Below, one piece after another: positions 50,109 to 59,590 of a stretch of 64,000 nt of DNA. The notes beneath the pieces are model-generated. The model saw only the letters and a list, made by a program, of their open reading frames with translations. It was not told the DNA's origin and did not search any database. The position numbers and the translations under genes were made by a program. The first letter of the stretch is position 1. Every line of letters starts with the position of its first letter. This DNA is from Bryobacterales bacterium F-183 (GTDB lineage Bacteria > Acidobacteriota > Terriglobia > Bryobacterales > Bryobacteraceae): contig AP025252.1 of assembly GCA_016865505.2 (NCBI GenBank), positions 3,782,001-3,846,000 on the forward strand, given 5' to 3'.

Positions 50109-52133
50109 TTAGGTTGCCCAAAAGATGCCTGCTTCCAGTTGGACAGGCAGAAATTCCGCGAGCCGCGCCTGCAATGCATCCTCTTTTTGTGGTTGGCGAA
50201 GGCTGGAATATGCGCCCATTTCGGATTCCGTGCTGGCGCCCCGGTAGATGGCTACGGGTCCTCGCCAGTCGAGCTGTGCGTACCCCGGCCTGCCATAGAG
50301 CAGCGAGGTAAAGCGCGGCTTGAGACCCCGTTCGATGCGCCGCGCCTCTGCTGGTGTAGCAGAAGCCGGGATCTCCGGCACGCAGTGAAACCGGCGCGGC
50401 ACACGGCCGCCAGGATTGAGCCAGCTATAGCGAACGCACCCCTTCTGTTTGCGTTCCACGGTCACCGTACCCAAGAAAATTGAGTCTTCACCCAAGGTCA
50501 ATTCCGTCGTGCGAACCGATCCGATGATGGTGCAGCGGATGATGGTTAAGGCTGCGCCGAACGCTCCCGTTGGTCCTTCAACCGCCATGGCCGATTCGGA
50601 TGTGGCGTCCAGGATCGAATCCGAGATAGAAACGGTGGCGTCAGGATCCGCAATGAGGGTGCCCAGTATCGAGGTTGCGATGGTGGCCTCGAGTGAAGAG
50701 GACGTCAGATGCAGCGAGAGCCCGGCTGCCCGCGGAACCAGCGTGCAATGCGCTATGGATAACGAGTTGGTGGCTCCGGAGACAATCACCGGATGGTTTG
50801 CCACCAACAATCCGTCGAGTGTGATCGCGCTGCCGGGGCCACCTTCGATCTCCCACGGGGATGCCAGAAGAATCGCCGGTCGATGATGGTTGGAGGCCCT
50901 AATCATCAAGGTGCCGTTCTTTGGCGTGAGCACCTTTGCGATGTCCTCGACGTAGGTCTTACTGTCCACGATCTCGATGATCCGGGTTTCACCCTCCGGC
51001 CACGAGGACTGTGAAGCCGCAAGCGCTGCGTCGAGTGATGCGAAGAGCGGAATCTGCGGGTTTGCCTGATGCAGGGCGGCGACCTGAGGATCGGCGAGGT
51101 CCCCCACAAAAGCGGTAGGCTCACCTTGCATCGAATCTTGCCGCTCATACTGGCCGGAGCCGATTTCCGCTGGAAAGCCCGTGTGATAGCTAAGCCGGAA
51201 ATTGGCCGGCTCGGGCTTGGGTCCAGTGAACTTAAGACGGCCGAGCACTGGGTCAATGGCTACCGAGTCAGCGGGTGTGGGACGAGAAAAGTCAGTGAGG
51301 TCTGCTGCGACGAGCGAGAAGCCTTGCAGCGGACGCCACTGTCCGGCAACCGGGTCAGGTACGAATACAGCAACTCCGAGTGTTTCCGGGCTTGCCTGTA
51401 GCGCCCGGCGGCGTATCGGCACGGGCAGATTCGCCTCTTCTGCCAAATGACCGATGCTGTCCTCAGCGGTTGGCTTCTGAAATAGCGGCGCATCATGGCC
51501 GAGTACGCTAAACCTGTAACAACCAGGAAAACCCGCTGCGGCCGAGGCCTCTACCAGATGTAACGGAAGCGAAAGCAGTCGAAACAGGTGCAGGCCAACG
51601 TTCGACATGTTGTATTTCCCCCTGCGAGAGGCTACGCGGCGTACCTCGGCAAGGTGTCCGAAGACATCCAAGGGGCGGTTGACGTGATTCAGTGCGTTGG
51701 CGTCGCGAAGGCTTGCGGTGTACGGCCGGTGCAGCCGGATGTGATTCATGTGCTGCATCGTTGGCAGAAGGTCGAAGTACTCGACCACGCGCGCGGGCCA
51801 ACCCGTGACGTTGACGGCGAGTTGTTCGAGCGCCGCAGCGGTTCCTTTGCGGCGGCGCAGGCCGATGGTGCCGGCGATTTCTGCCCGGCCATTTGCACCT
51901 GGCGGCGGAAGAAGCCGAGCCCCGATCAGATCGCCGAGGTAGGGTACGGCCCATTCGTCACAGGTCTCGATGAATTGGTTTTCGTAGAGCTGATCGATTT
52001 CACGATCGACCACCTCCGCTTGACCGGCAAGCACTTCGATAAGGTCGCGAAGGAGATAACCACGCTCGCTGTCGCGGTTGCGGTAGACGGCGGGTAGCAG
52101 GTCGTAGAGCGCCTGGGCGTTGTAGCGGCTCAT
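50109..52133 (-). CDS. gpI-like baseplate protein with beta-helix C-terminal part
   Basis: 674 residues. N-terminal 200 residues match phage tail protein I of the TIGR02242 type: LYDLLPAVYRNRDSERGYLLRDLIEVLAGQAEVVDREIDQLYENQF, VPYLGDLIGARLL and GLRRRKGTAAALEQLAVNVTGW. The C-terminal part (about 350-620) has repeating short beta strands (SLHLTSSSLEATIATSILGTL; ALTIRCTIIGSVRTTELTLGE) consistent with a beta-helix, so baseplate wedge and fibre-like parts are in one chain. Overlaps the upstream baseplate gene by four bases. Comparable to the Afp12/P2 gpI position. Confidence 0.85.
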   Translation of the reverse strand: MSRYNAQALYDLLPAVYRNRDSERGYLLRDLIEVLAGQAEVVDREIDQLYENQFIETCDEWAVPYLGDLIGARLLPPPGANGRAEIAGTIGLRRRKGTAAALEQLAVNVTGWPARVVEYFDLLPTMQHMNHIRLHRPYTASLRDANALNHVNRPLDVFGHLAEVRRVASRRGKYNMSNVGLHLFRLLSLPLHLVEASAAAGFPGCYRFSVLGHDAPLFQKPTAEDSIGHLAEEANLPVPIRRRALQASPETLGVAVFVPDPVAGQWRPLQGFSLVAADLTDFSRPTPADSVAIDPVLGRLKFTGPKPEPANFRLSYHTGFPAEIGSGQYERQDSMQGEPTAFVGDLADPQVAALHQANPQIPLFASLDAALAASQSSWPEGETRIIEIVDSKTYVEDIAKVLTPKNGTLMIRASNHHRPAILLASPWEIEGGPGSAITLDGLLVANHPVIVSGATNSLSIAHCTLVPRAAGLSLHLTSSSLEATIATSILGTLIADPDATVSISDSILDATSESAMAVEGPTGAFGAALTIIRCTIIGSVRTTELTLGEDSIFLGTVTVERKQKGCVRYSWLNPGGRVPRRFHCVPEIPASATPAEARRIERGLKPRFTSLLYGRPGYAQLDWRGPVAIYRGASTESEMGAYSSLRQPQKEDALQARLAEFLPVQLEAGIFWAT

Positions 52134-54769
52134 ACGTTGTCCAGCATTCTGCCGAGTAAGGCCGGGGATGGAGATAGCAGAAGCAATTGTGCGGGTTGGA
52201 TCTTTCCAGAGGACTGCAGGTAGCGTGCGCCGCGCACCGGCAGGCCAAAGGCATCAGGCGCATTGCCGCCGCCGCCCGCCTCATAGGCTAAAGTGTCAAG
52301 GTCAACCGCCAGCACGCCTGTTTGCCGCTGCAGTACAGCCAGAACATCACTGGCAGCGACACGACCGGCAAAAGGCCGCGCATCGAACCCGAAGGCCTCA
52401 CGCAGAGCGCTTTGCGCTGTGGCCAGCACTTCTTTTTCCCGGTAGTCAGGATGAATCTTGAGCTTGGCGGAGAGTGTAAAGAACACTCGATCAAAAGGCG
52501 CTACGGTTACGGGAACATGCTGGACCCTGCTACGAGACATTGCGGTGACGAGGTTTGCCAGCACCTCGCTTGAGAACTCTGCACCGCCAGGGGCCGCCAC
52601 GGTGAGGTGAATGACTCGCCGATTTCCAGCCCAAATCCATTCTGCCCGAGCCTTCGCCACACCGCTAAAGGCGCTGGCGAAATCTTCAAAGTCGGCAAGT
52701 GAGACAAGGCGGTCGAGAGTTCGTACGGTGAGTGGCGCGCGTTGACGTGCTTGATCACGCGTCTCCGGGTCCTGCGCGCCGCTTGTCGGCATCGGGTTGG
52801 TGACGGAGTCGACTCCCAGGGGTTTACGAGGCAATAACTCGATGCGGCCGCTATCGACGAGACCGGGCGAGCCGATACCGCTCCGATACAGGGCTGTGAC
52901 GTTGTTCGCGCCAGACGGCAGACGGCGACCGTTGATGCCGTCCCCGAATCCGACGCGCGTTTCGCCGTTGTCCGTAAGGCGCACGGTATACACTCGATCG
53001 TCGGGGCCCGCATCCAATAGCGACGTACGCTCGTGCCAAAGCACACCATCGACGCGCACTTGCAGGGTACTTTCTCCTCCGGTGGGGGAATCGGAGGAAG
53101 AGACGTAGGTGAGTGGAGTTGAGCGTGGCGACATGGTTTGAAAGATGGCCGAACCATCGCCGCTGCCAATAGGTTCTTCGTGAGTCTCACCGTGGGTGGC
53201 TTCGGCGACGTTGGCAAACAAGCGCACCGTGTTGCGGATGTAGCCGAACTGGAGAGGCCGTTTGAAGCGCAGGATCGTGTACTCGCCCTGTCCCACCGAG
53301 AGTAGTTCGAGGGCCTCGGCACCGGGTACGCCAGCCATCGCACCAGTTCGCAGTCCGGTGAGGATGATCTTGCGGCCGGGCGCAAGGTCCGGAACGATGT
53401 CTTCTACCTCCAGAAGTTCGGTCTGCGCGGGCAACGTGTCGATGGGCATGGCGGCCAGTGGCAGGAGTTCGCTGACCAAGTGAACGGTGGTGTGGCGTAT
53501 GGTGTATCCAGCAAGGCCGCTACTCGGCTTCAGCTTGAGCCGGGTCGCTTTGCCGGAAATGCCGTACTTGGCCAACGATTCGGTACCGACAGATGTCACC
53601 TGGAAGATCGATGTACCAACGGCCTCGCTCTCGAGCACGACCCAACCGCCTTCCAGAATGCCCTTCACCTCCTGCTCGAGGTAGATCGACGAGTTGTTGA
53701 CAATGCTTCCGTCGGCTTCTGTATTGCACTTGAGCGTCTGGCCGTCGGGCACTTTCTCAGGTGCGTTGTGACCGAAGATGCCAACGGATTGGCGTAGTGC
53801 GTATAAGCCAGACTGGCCTGTTGGCGGCGCAGGCTGTTTGCGCTGGAAGTCGAGGGCGGATACCCATTGATTGGTGCTGAATCCAGCCATCAGTAGTGCC
53901 GAGTGGGCCTGTGTCGCGTTAACCGGTTGCTCGGCTGGAATTTCCGCGAATGCGGAGACGTTCGTGGCGGGGCCTGCACTTGCGAACAGCGCCTTTGGGG
54001 CGCGATAAGCCAGCCCGGGTGGCGTTTGCGGAGTTGTAGCGAAGTCCAACTGGGTGCGATCCAGCGCGGCGTCTGTCCGGACTGCCTTCACGCGCAGAAA
54101 CTTTTGATGGTTGCCCTGCTCGGTCACGAGTAGAACAGGGTCGCCCGGGCGCAAGTTTGTTTGTAAGCCTGCCGCAAAAAGACGATGTGCGTTCTTGTCC
54201 AAGAGCTGTGGCGATGTCAGCCGGGGACGAATGGAGTTCCATCGAGGGCGGGCCATAAGATCGGCCGAAGTTTCGAACGTCTGCGGGAGTTCGTCCTTCA
54301 CCGGTATGCTCTGCGCCGGGGTTCCTGCGGGGATGTTCACTTCCGGCGGAGACCCAGGGTTCCCGTCGAGTAGAAATGCGAGTAGCGTGCTGGCAGCGAG
54401 ACCCGGGCGGAGCTCGTAGCCCACCAGTCGCGAAAGTTCGAGCAGGGAGCGGCGTTCGACGGCAGTGCGAAGATAGGCCTCCTGCAGGATGCGCTCGTCG
54501 TAGAAGGAGAGCACGTCGAGTACGATGGCCCAGGCATCCATGAGAGCGATGCTGAAGTCGTCGTTGGTGCGCCAGCCCAATTGACGCAGGGTTGTCATTT
54601 GCGAGATGCGGGCCAGCATCGAAGCTCTGAACTCACCGTGCCGCCCTGCGCTGTAGCGCAGCCTGGTCAACCCGGCGCGATTCAACGGCTCTGTCCTAGA
54701 CCACTGACCGGTGAGGTTGCGGAGACCGCTGCAACACTCACAGGACGATTCATGGCTAAGCACGCTCAT
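52130..54769 (-). CDS. Putative baseplate assembly protein, J-like (second copy)
   Basis: 879 residues. TIGR02243-type baseplate protein: N-terminal LDAWAIVLDVLSFYDERILQEAYLRTAVERRSLLELSRLVGYELRPGLAAST, a middle region with FGDGINGRRLPSGANNVTALYRSG, and a C-terminal gpJ-like part (TVRTLDRLVSLADFEDFASAFSGVAKARAEW). It corresponds to the gp6/J wedge that triggers sheath contraction. Four-base overlaps on both sides show coupling with the first J-like gene and the gpI-like gene. It shares the FGDGxNGR motif with the preceding protein, indicating paralogy. Confidence 0.88.
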   Translation of the reverse strand: MSVLSHESSCECCSGLRNLTGQWSRTEPLNRAGLTRLRYSAGRHGEFRASMLARISQMTTLRQLGWRTNDDFSIALMDAWAIVLDVLSFYDERILQEAYLRTAVERRSLLELSRLVGYELRPGLAASTLLAFLLDGNPGSPPEVNIPAGTPAQSIPVKDELPQTFETSADLMARPRWNSIRPRLTSPQLLDKNAHRLFAAGLQTNLRPGDPVLLVTEQGNHQKFLRVKAVRTDAALDRTQLDFATTPQTPPGLAYRAPKALFASAGPATNVSAFAEIPAEQPVNATQAHSALLMAGFSTNQWVSALDFQRKQPAPPTGQSGLYALRQSVGIFGHNAPEKVPDGQTLKCNTEADGSIVNNSSIYLEQEVKGILEGGWVVLESEAVGTSIFQVTSVGTESLAKYGISGKATRLKLKPSSGLAGYTIRHTTVHLVSELLPLAAMPIDTLPAQTELLEVEDIVPDLAPGRKIILTGLRTGAMAGVPGAEALELLSVGQGEYTILRFKRPLQFGYIRNTVRLFANVAEATHGETHEEPIGSGDGSAIFQTMSPRSTPLTYVSSSDSPTGGESTLQVRVDGVLWHERTSLLDAGPDDRVYTVRLTDNGETRVGFGDGINGRRLPSGANNVTALYRSGIGSPGLVDSGRIELLPRKPLGVDSVTNPMPTSGAQDPETRDQARQRAPLTVRTLDRLVSLADFEDFASAFSGVAKARAEWIWAGNRRVIHLTVAAPGGAEFSSEVLANLVTAMSRSRVQHVPVTVAPFDRVFFTLSAKLKIHPDYREKEVLATAQSALREAFGFDARPFAGRVAASDVLAVLQRQTGVLAVDLDTLAYEAGGGGNAPDAFGLPVRGARYLQSSGKIQPAQLLLLSPSPALLGRMLDNV

Positions 54770-57243
54770 AAGCCTCCTTCCATCACAATCTCAAGCAGTC
54801 CATTCTCACGGCGGCTGGGGTCGTTGTCGAGACGTAGGATCTCCTGCGCCGCGGCTGTGAGTACACCGTCGTCGAGCTCTGTACCTTGCGGCCGGCCCCA
54901 ACGGCGGAACTCCGTTACTTGCAAAGCAGCTATACCGGCCACGCTGGAAGCAGCCCGATACAACTGGCTCAGATAAAGGCTTTGACCAAAAGTCCAACGA
55001 TCCGGATGGAAGAACTCGCTGGGGCCGAGTACACGAAGGAGCGCCTGTTTAACCGCCGACCGCTGAAAGCCGGAGGCGACGCACGCGCGCAGGCGAATCT
55101 GCAATGAGACGAAGCGTGGCGGACGGATCTCCAGATCGAAGCCGGCCATTCGGAACTGGTTGAGGTGGGATCGCAGTTCCTGGATGAACGGCTTGTCGAC
55201 AGGCAGCCCCCCACGGCGATCCAGAGAAACGAATACGGTGTACCAACTACCTGTCCAACGAAAAGCTGCGGCAGCTTTTTGAACCTCTGGATGACGTTCC
55301 GCGGCCCGGGCATAATCGCTTTCGGTGATGGCGCGCTGTTGTACGCGGAATGCTTGCGGGGCAAAGCGGCGAGCCTGGTCAAGCGACTCTGCACGTTGGA
55401 ATCCGAACGATTCGAGAGGATTTCGCACCGAAAGTATGCCCGAGGGCCCATCAAGAACGTGTGAGATGGCTCCAAGTCCGGCCGCGCCATCGGCCGGCGC
55501 GCCGAAACGGTAACGAGCGATGAATTGATCGGCCGGGGAGGGCGTCCGTCCGTTCACTCCATCGCCAAAGCGGAGAATCGCGCTGCCACTGTTGTCTACT
55601 TCCGGAACGAAGTGCAGGTCAAAGCGGCCACTCGACAGAAGGTCAGCGCGAGGAGTCCAGGTAAGACCTTGGGAGATCAGTTGCGCAACTGGCTTGGCTT
55701 CTGCGGCAGTGTAATCGCGGAAGGCTGCGGCCGGTGATGACGCTGGGGGCAGGTCCGCTGCGCGTGTGAGCGGGCCTTTTCGCAAACGCGGCCGGTACGC
55801 CGTACCGCCGATAACAGGAAGGGGAAGTGGCTCATTCACGACGCTCAGTCCATGGTCGACAGCGAGCACGTTTCCGCGTGCAACAGTCACCGGGAGATCG
55901 GGCGTACCTTCGGCGGAGATACAAAGAGGGAAGGGCAAAGCATCTGCCTTGGCCCATTCCAGTTCGGTGACCGGAATTTGCGCGACCGGATCGCTACCTA
56001 CTGCCACGGCCGTGAGCCGAACCACGTGCCGATGAGCGGGATCTGCATCCGAAGGGTCGCCCGTAACGGGCCCGCGGATTTCCTCGAAAACGAGGAAGTC
56101 TCCAGCGATCAGCTCGGGGAAGGAGCCACTTACGGTGGCCCGCGTGGCGCCTTTCGGGAGGCAACAGGCGCGGTCACTCCAGGTGTAAAGCGGAAGCGTG
56201 TTGTGCTGAGACCGCAAATTAACCGAAGTGAGCGCCTCAAATACCTGACTTCCCATCTCCAGAGCCTTGGCCAGATCCTTCGCTTCACTCAATATGGGAT
56301 GTGATGCTTTTCCCGGTACGCGGGTGAGGAAGCGCGTGGGTGGGCCAATCGTCAAACCGTCGGCAGTGGAGTTGGGGTCGACCTCGCAGAACACCCAGGC
56401 CCGCGCGTTGACGCCCTCCCCTAAGAAGTAGTCAACCAGGCGCGCGTGGCGGCGGACGGAAATGCGTTGCCTGGCTGTGCCAAGATATGCCTCGGTCGCA
56501 ACGGCATCCTGCTTGTAGCTGAGCTGATCACCGACGTAGGCCAGCATCTCCACCAGAACCGTGCCTAAATCAGCTGCATTGCGTTCCTGCCATGCGGGCA
56601 GGATCTGCGAGAAGCGATCGAGCATCAGGCGGCGAAAGCTGTTGTAGTCCTTGGCCAGATAGTTGATATCCGGCTGCGGGAGCGTGCTTGGCGGACATGT
56701 CGCGTCGGCCTTACAGTCAAAGTCGGACGGGCACTCAACCTTGAATGAAAAGTCCAGCTGCGCAAGGCGCGGATCAAAGCCGGTAGGCGGGATGAGTGTG
56801 GCGGGCTGCACCAAGGATAGTCTGTAGGCGGAGAAGTCCCCCGGGCGATCCACGCCAATTGCAAGAAGTCTCTGTCGTGGCAGTTCGCCGATTCGGTAGT
56901 TGGAAAGAAAGTTGCGGACGAGTTGAGGTACACCAATTGGACCAGCCGGTCCGATGGAGTCGAGTACAGCGACCCAGCGCACCTGTACCGGCGTGATTCG
57001 TACACCGCCATCAATGCGGATGTGACTGGGAGTTAGGGCCTGGAGCTGCGCCTGCGAAAAGAACTGGACCAACAGAATGGTTTGGCGGCTGCCCTCGGCG
57101 GAGGTGCCGATCAGTTCGCTATCGATCACCTCGAGAAAGTCGATGCCGTTAACACCCACACCGTTATCGATTGCGGTGCGGATCGCCGCACGGCGCTCTT
57201 CATCCTGGCAGAGGTAGCGTGTGCCGCTTCCGGGCGTTATCAT
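54766..57243 (-). CDS. Putative baseplate assembly protein, J-like (first copy)
   Basis: 825 residues. The N-terminal 200 residues (GTRYLCQDEERRAAIRTAID; IRIDGGVRITPVQVRWV) are specific to this copy. The core has DINYLAKDYNSFRRLMLDRFSQILPAWQERNAADLGTVLVEMLAYVGDQLSYKQDAVATEAYLGTA, a TIGR02243 hallmark, then FGDGVNGRTPSPADQFIARYRFG and the J-like end (QQRAITESDYARAAERHPEVQKAAA). The part near residue 320 reads ASHPILSEAKDLA, which looks like an inserted dispersed repeat (56271-56306). Four-base overlaps with gp25-like and the second J-like gene. Confidence 0.88.
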   Translation of the reverse strand: MITPGSGTRYLCQDEERRAAIRTAIDNGVGVNGIDFLEVIDSELIGTSAEGSRQTILLVQFFSQAQLQALTPSHIRIDGGVRITPVQVRWVAVLDSIGPAGPIGVPQLVRNFLSNYRIGELPRQRLLAIGVDRPGDFSAYRLSLVQPATLIPPTGFDPRLAQLDFSFKVECPSDFDCKADATCPPSTLPQPDINYLAKDYNSFRRLMLDRFSQILPAWQERNAADLGTVLVEMLAYVGDQLSYKQDAVATEAYLGTARQRISVRRHARLVDYFLGEGVNARAWVFCEVDPNSTADGLTIGPPTRFLTRVPGKASHPILSEAKDLAKALEMGSQVFEALTSVNLRSQHNTLPLYTWSDRACCLPKGATRATVSGSFPELIAGDFLVFEEIRGPVTGDPSDADPAHRHVVRLTAVAVGSDPVAQIPVTELEWAKADALPFPLCISAEGTPDLPVTVARGNVLAVDHGLSVVNEPLPLPVIGGTAYRPRLRKGPLTRAADLPPASSPAAAFRDYTAAEAKPVAQLISQGLTWTPRADLLSSGRFDLHFVPEVDNSGSAILRFGDGVNGRTPSPADQFIARYRFGAPADGAAGLGAISHVLDGPSGILSVRNPLESFGFQRAESLDQARRFAPQAFRVQQRAITESDYARAAERHPEVQKAAAAFRWTGSWYTVFVSLDRRGGLPVDKPFIQELRSHLNQFRMAGFDLEIRPPRFVSLQIRLRACVASGFQRSAVKQALLRVLGPSEFFHPDRWTFGQSLYLSQLYRAASSVAGIAALQVTEFRRWGRPQGTELDDGVLTAAAQEILRLDNDPSRRENGLLEIVMEGGL
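56271..56306 (-). repeat. Possible dispersed repeat within the J-like gene
   Basis: On the coding strand it encodes SHPILSEAKDLA with the core ATTGAGTGAAGCGAAGGATC. I recall similar TGAGCGAAGCGAAG repeats scattered in acidobacterial and chloroflexi genomes, often read through in proteins. Only one copy is in this window. Confidence 0.35.
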
Positions 57244-57611
57244 GGGCGATCCTCCTCGAAGGTAGCGATGTGGCGCGCGTCAGTACGGCTGATGCGATAG
57301 GAGACCGCGATGCGCAACTTCGACTCGTCATGTACAACTTGCACCGCCTCAATTTCAATCCGATCGCGAAGCCACTGCTGCAGGTTGCCCTGAATCGTGA
57401 ACTGCAGGGTTGCCGCCAGGGCATCGCTATTGGGTTCAAAAACAAGGCGTGCGACGCCGGCGCCGAAGTCCGGCCGATTGACACGTTCGCCAGGGGCGGT
57501 GAACAGAATCTGTTCGATCAGTTCGCGGATGTGTGACGCGTATGGGACGGCCTCGGTGCGGGCGCGACCGTCGATAGCGTAGGGATAGCTGAGGTCGAAG
57601 CGATTGTCCAT
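57240..57611 (-). CDS. gp25/gpW-like baseplate wedge protein
   Basis: 123 residues, standard for the GPW/gp25 family: LSYPYAIDGRARTEAVPYASHIRELIEQILFTAPGERVNRPDFGAGVARLVFEPNSDALAATLQF, which contains the conserved PGERVNRPDFGAG stretch. It forms part of the wedge near the hub (T4 gp25, Afp9). Six-base gap after the PAAR-like gene, four-base overlap with the first J-like gene. Confidence 0.93.
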   Translation of the reverse strand: MDNRFDLSYPYAIDGRARTEAVPYASHIRELIEQILFTAPGERVNRPDFGAGVARLVFEPNSDALAATLQFTIQGNLQQWLRDRIEIEAVQVVHDESKLRIAVSYRISRTDARHIATFEEDRP

Positions 57612-57617
57612 AACGCG

Positions 57618-57950
57618 CTAGATAGCCTTTACACGCACTTGTGTACTGGTGACGACAGGAGAGCCCTGAGGCGCCTGGTCCGCAGCGGCACATAGGCCTG
57701 AGCTTGTGTTCAGAACTGCGGGTTTGCCGCTAAGTTTTACCCGAGCGGCGGGTTGTAACCAGTTCACCTTGACGCACGGGTGTGGGGCGCCATTGATGTT
57801 GAATACGCAGCCTGCGATGGGATAGCTGTCGGACGCGGTGGTGGCGGGCTGACCGCCCAGCATGACACGGCTGGCGGCCGGAACTGCGCTGATCTGTCCG
57901 GCGTGCGGGCACATAGCGGTAGCACCGGCGTGGTATAGATAACCGGGCAT
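57618..57950 (-). CDS. PAAR-like spike-tip protein
   Basis: 110 residues. Regular short beta turns with paired Cys/His (MCPHAGQISAVPAASRVMLGGQPATT; AGCVFNINGAPHPCVKV) resemble PAAR-like/DUF4280-type tips that sharpen the spike of contractile systems and bind a metal ion. It directly follows the gpV-like spike gene with no intergenic base. Afp10 has the same place in antifeeding prophage. The exact family name is uncertain. Confidence 0.78.
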   Translation of the reverse strand: MPGYLYHAGATAMCPHAGQISAVPAASRVMLGGQPATTASDSYPIAGCVFNINGAPHPCVKVNWLQPAARVKLSGKPAVLNTSSGLCAAADQAPQGSPVVTSTQVRVKAI

Positions 57951-58451
57951 TTAAATCACCTCCAAGGCGCCGTCATTGATAGAGACGCTAGCCGCCGTGA
58001 GTTTGATCTTGGCCGCACCATTGGCCAGTTCAATGCCTTCGGAGCTGAACTTGAGCGTTAGGGGTGTCGATACAGCCGGTGGCTTGACCTCGATGGTGAA
58101 GCCACCTTTTCCAGGGGTGTCATCCAGCTTGAGCAGGATGCTATCGGTCTGCCAGATCTTGGTGGCTGCGAGGGCCGGCTTGGCGGGCGCCTGGTTCTGT
58201 CCCCAAAAACAGCCGGCGAGGATCGGATAGTCGATATCGCCGCCTTCGAACTCCACCCAGACGTTCGCGCCTACCGGTGGAACTGCGAAGAAACCGACAT
58301 CTTTACCCGCATAGGGTACACAAGGCATGGCCCAACTCATACGTCCTGCACCGAGGACTGCCGGACAGGAGATCTGCACGCGACCCTGACCATTGGGATC
58401 GATGTTGGCCGTTACTGTGCCTCGATATTTGCCGTAATACGGAGTCATCAT
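57951..58451 (-). CDS. Baseplate spike protein, gpV/gp5-like OB fold
   Basis: 166 residues. YYGKYRGTVTANIDPNGQGRVQISCPAVLG and AVPPVGANVWVEFEGGDIDYPILAGCFWG are the OB-fold of phage baseplate assembly protein V, VgrG and gp5. The C-terminal part (KFSSEGIELANGAAKIKLTAASVSIND) is the start of a spike beta-helix. In many systems gpD and gpV are one VgrG chain; here they are two, overlapping by four bases. Confidence 0.92.
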   Translation of the reverse strand: MMTPYYGKYRGTVTANIDPNGQGRVQISCPAVLGAGRMSWAMPCVPYAGKDVGFFAVPPVGANVWVEFEGGDIDYPILAGCFWGQNQAPAKPALAATKIWQTDSILLKLDDTPGKGGFTIEVKPPAVSTPLTLKFSSEGIELANGAAKIKLTAASVSINDGALEVI

Positions 58452-59590
58452 ATGCGCACCACCGGCACTGTCGAACCTGTACCCTCACGAGCGAGCGAGA
58501 ATTTTTGAGTAAACGAGTGACGCGCAATGTTGGAAGTGACGCTGCTGACGTAGTACAGGCCGTCGTAACGGAACCCGACGCCGCGCAAACCCACCAGGGC
58601 GCGAGCTTTCAGAAAACCGCCGTAGCGCGCGACATCCAGTTCGCCATCCGCTTTCACGACATCCATTGACGCCTCCGTATCCGCCTGTGCCTGTTCCTGC
58701 GCCTGGGGCTGTGTTTGTCCACCCTTGGGTGTGTTCAGTTTTCGACCGGCGAGCGTCGGGTTGGACAGGCCGGGGTACAACGCCAGTGGAGGCCGCAATG
58801 AAACAAAAGTGCGCACTGGCATACTGCGGTTTGTCTTGCGATCCTGCACAAGCGCTTCAACCCGAGCCGCGGCGGCCTCATCGTGTTGAAAGCCGATACT
58901 TTTTACATTGCTCTCGGAGCCCATATCCACGGTGAGCGCCGGCTGCGGGATGGAAAGGCGAGGGGGTGGCCCCCAATAGCCCTTGTTCACTCCGGGAACC
59001 CGCCCGGGCTCCACGAAGAACACGTAGGCATGGCGCTTGGCCATCTCCTGCAAGTGGCTGAGATCTGTCCCTCGCTGTTGCGGAATCCGGTCTGTGGGTA
59101 CTGGCGCGTCGAGCGACTTTGGGGGTACCACGATGGGCATGACGCCGTATGGCGCGTATGCGCTGAGGATCGTAAGAGCAGCGACGTTGTCCGGCTGCGC
59201 GGTGAACTCCCGATTGACTTCTTTACGGTCCATCAACACGGAAAGGTCAAGACCGGTGACGGCCACCGTCGCATCGTCCCCACCGCTTCCGGGCTTGAAC
59301 TCAATCAAAGTGATGATTCCGTCAAACAAGACTTGCGGAACGATGCCAGCGGTGACCATCACGATCATGCGGTTGCCGGCACGGAGCATGGGGTCCGCGA
59401 CGACGGGAAGGTCGATCACGTTCGCGATGCTGCGGGGCGCGCGAAAGACGGCCTGTACTCCGGAACTTTGCGAGTCACTTTGTGTCACTTCCACGGACAC
59501 CAGCGCATCGAGCAGGCGCGGGTGTGCCGGGGGCGGCAGCGGCAGGGGTGGGCCAATCAGCATGGTGAGGTGGACGCCGAGGAGACTCAT
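58448..59590 (-). CDS. Baseplate hub protein, phage late control gpD-like
   Basis: 380 residues. Hub fold of gpD/gp27/VgrG N-terminal type: VSVEVTQSDSQSSGVQAVFRAPRS, FDGIITLIEFKPGSGGDDATVAVTGLDLSVLMDRKEV, and a middle DLSHLQEMAKRHAYVFFVEPG. A Gln-rich linker (QTQPQAQEQAQADTEAS) precedes the last part. It forms the trimeric hub holding the spike. Overlaps LysM-like and gpV-like genes by four bases each. Confidence 0.9.
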   Translation of the reverse strand: MSLLGVHLTMLIGPPLPLPPPAHPRLLDALVSVEVTQSDSQSSGVQAVFRAPRSIANVIDLPVVADPMLRAGNRMIVMVTAGIVPQVLFDGIITLIEFKPGSGGDDATVAVTGLDLSVLMDRKEVNREFTAQPDNVAALTILSAYAPYGVMPIVVPPKSLDAPVPTDRIPQQRGTDLSHLQEMAKRHAYVFFVEPGRVPGVNKGYWGPPPRLSIPQPALTVDMGSESNVKSIGFQHDEAAAARVEALVQDRKTNRSMPVRTFVSLRPPLALYPGLSNPTLAGRKLNTPKGGQTQPQAQEQAQADTEASMDVVKADGELDVARYGGFLKARALVGLRGVGFRYDGLYYVSSVTSNIARHSFTQKFSLAREGTGSTVPVVRI

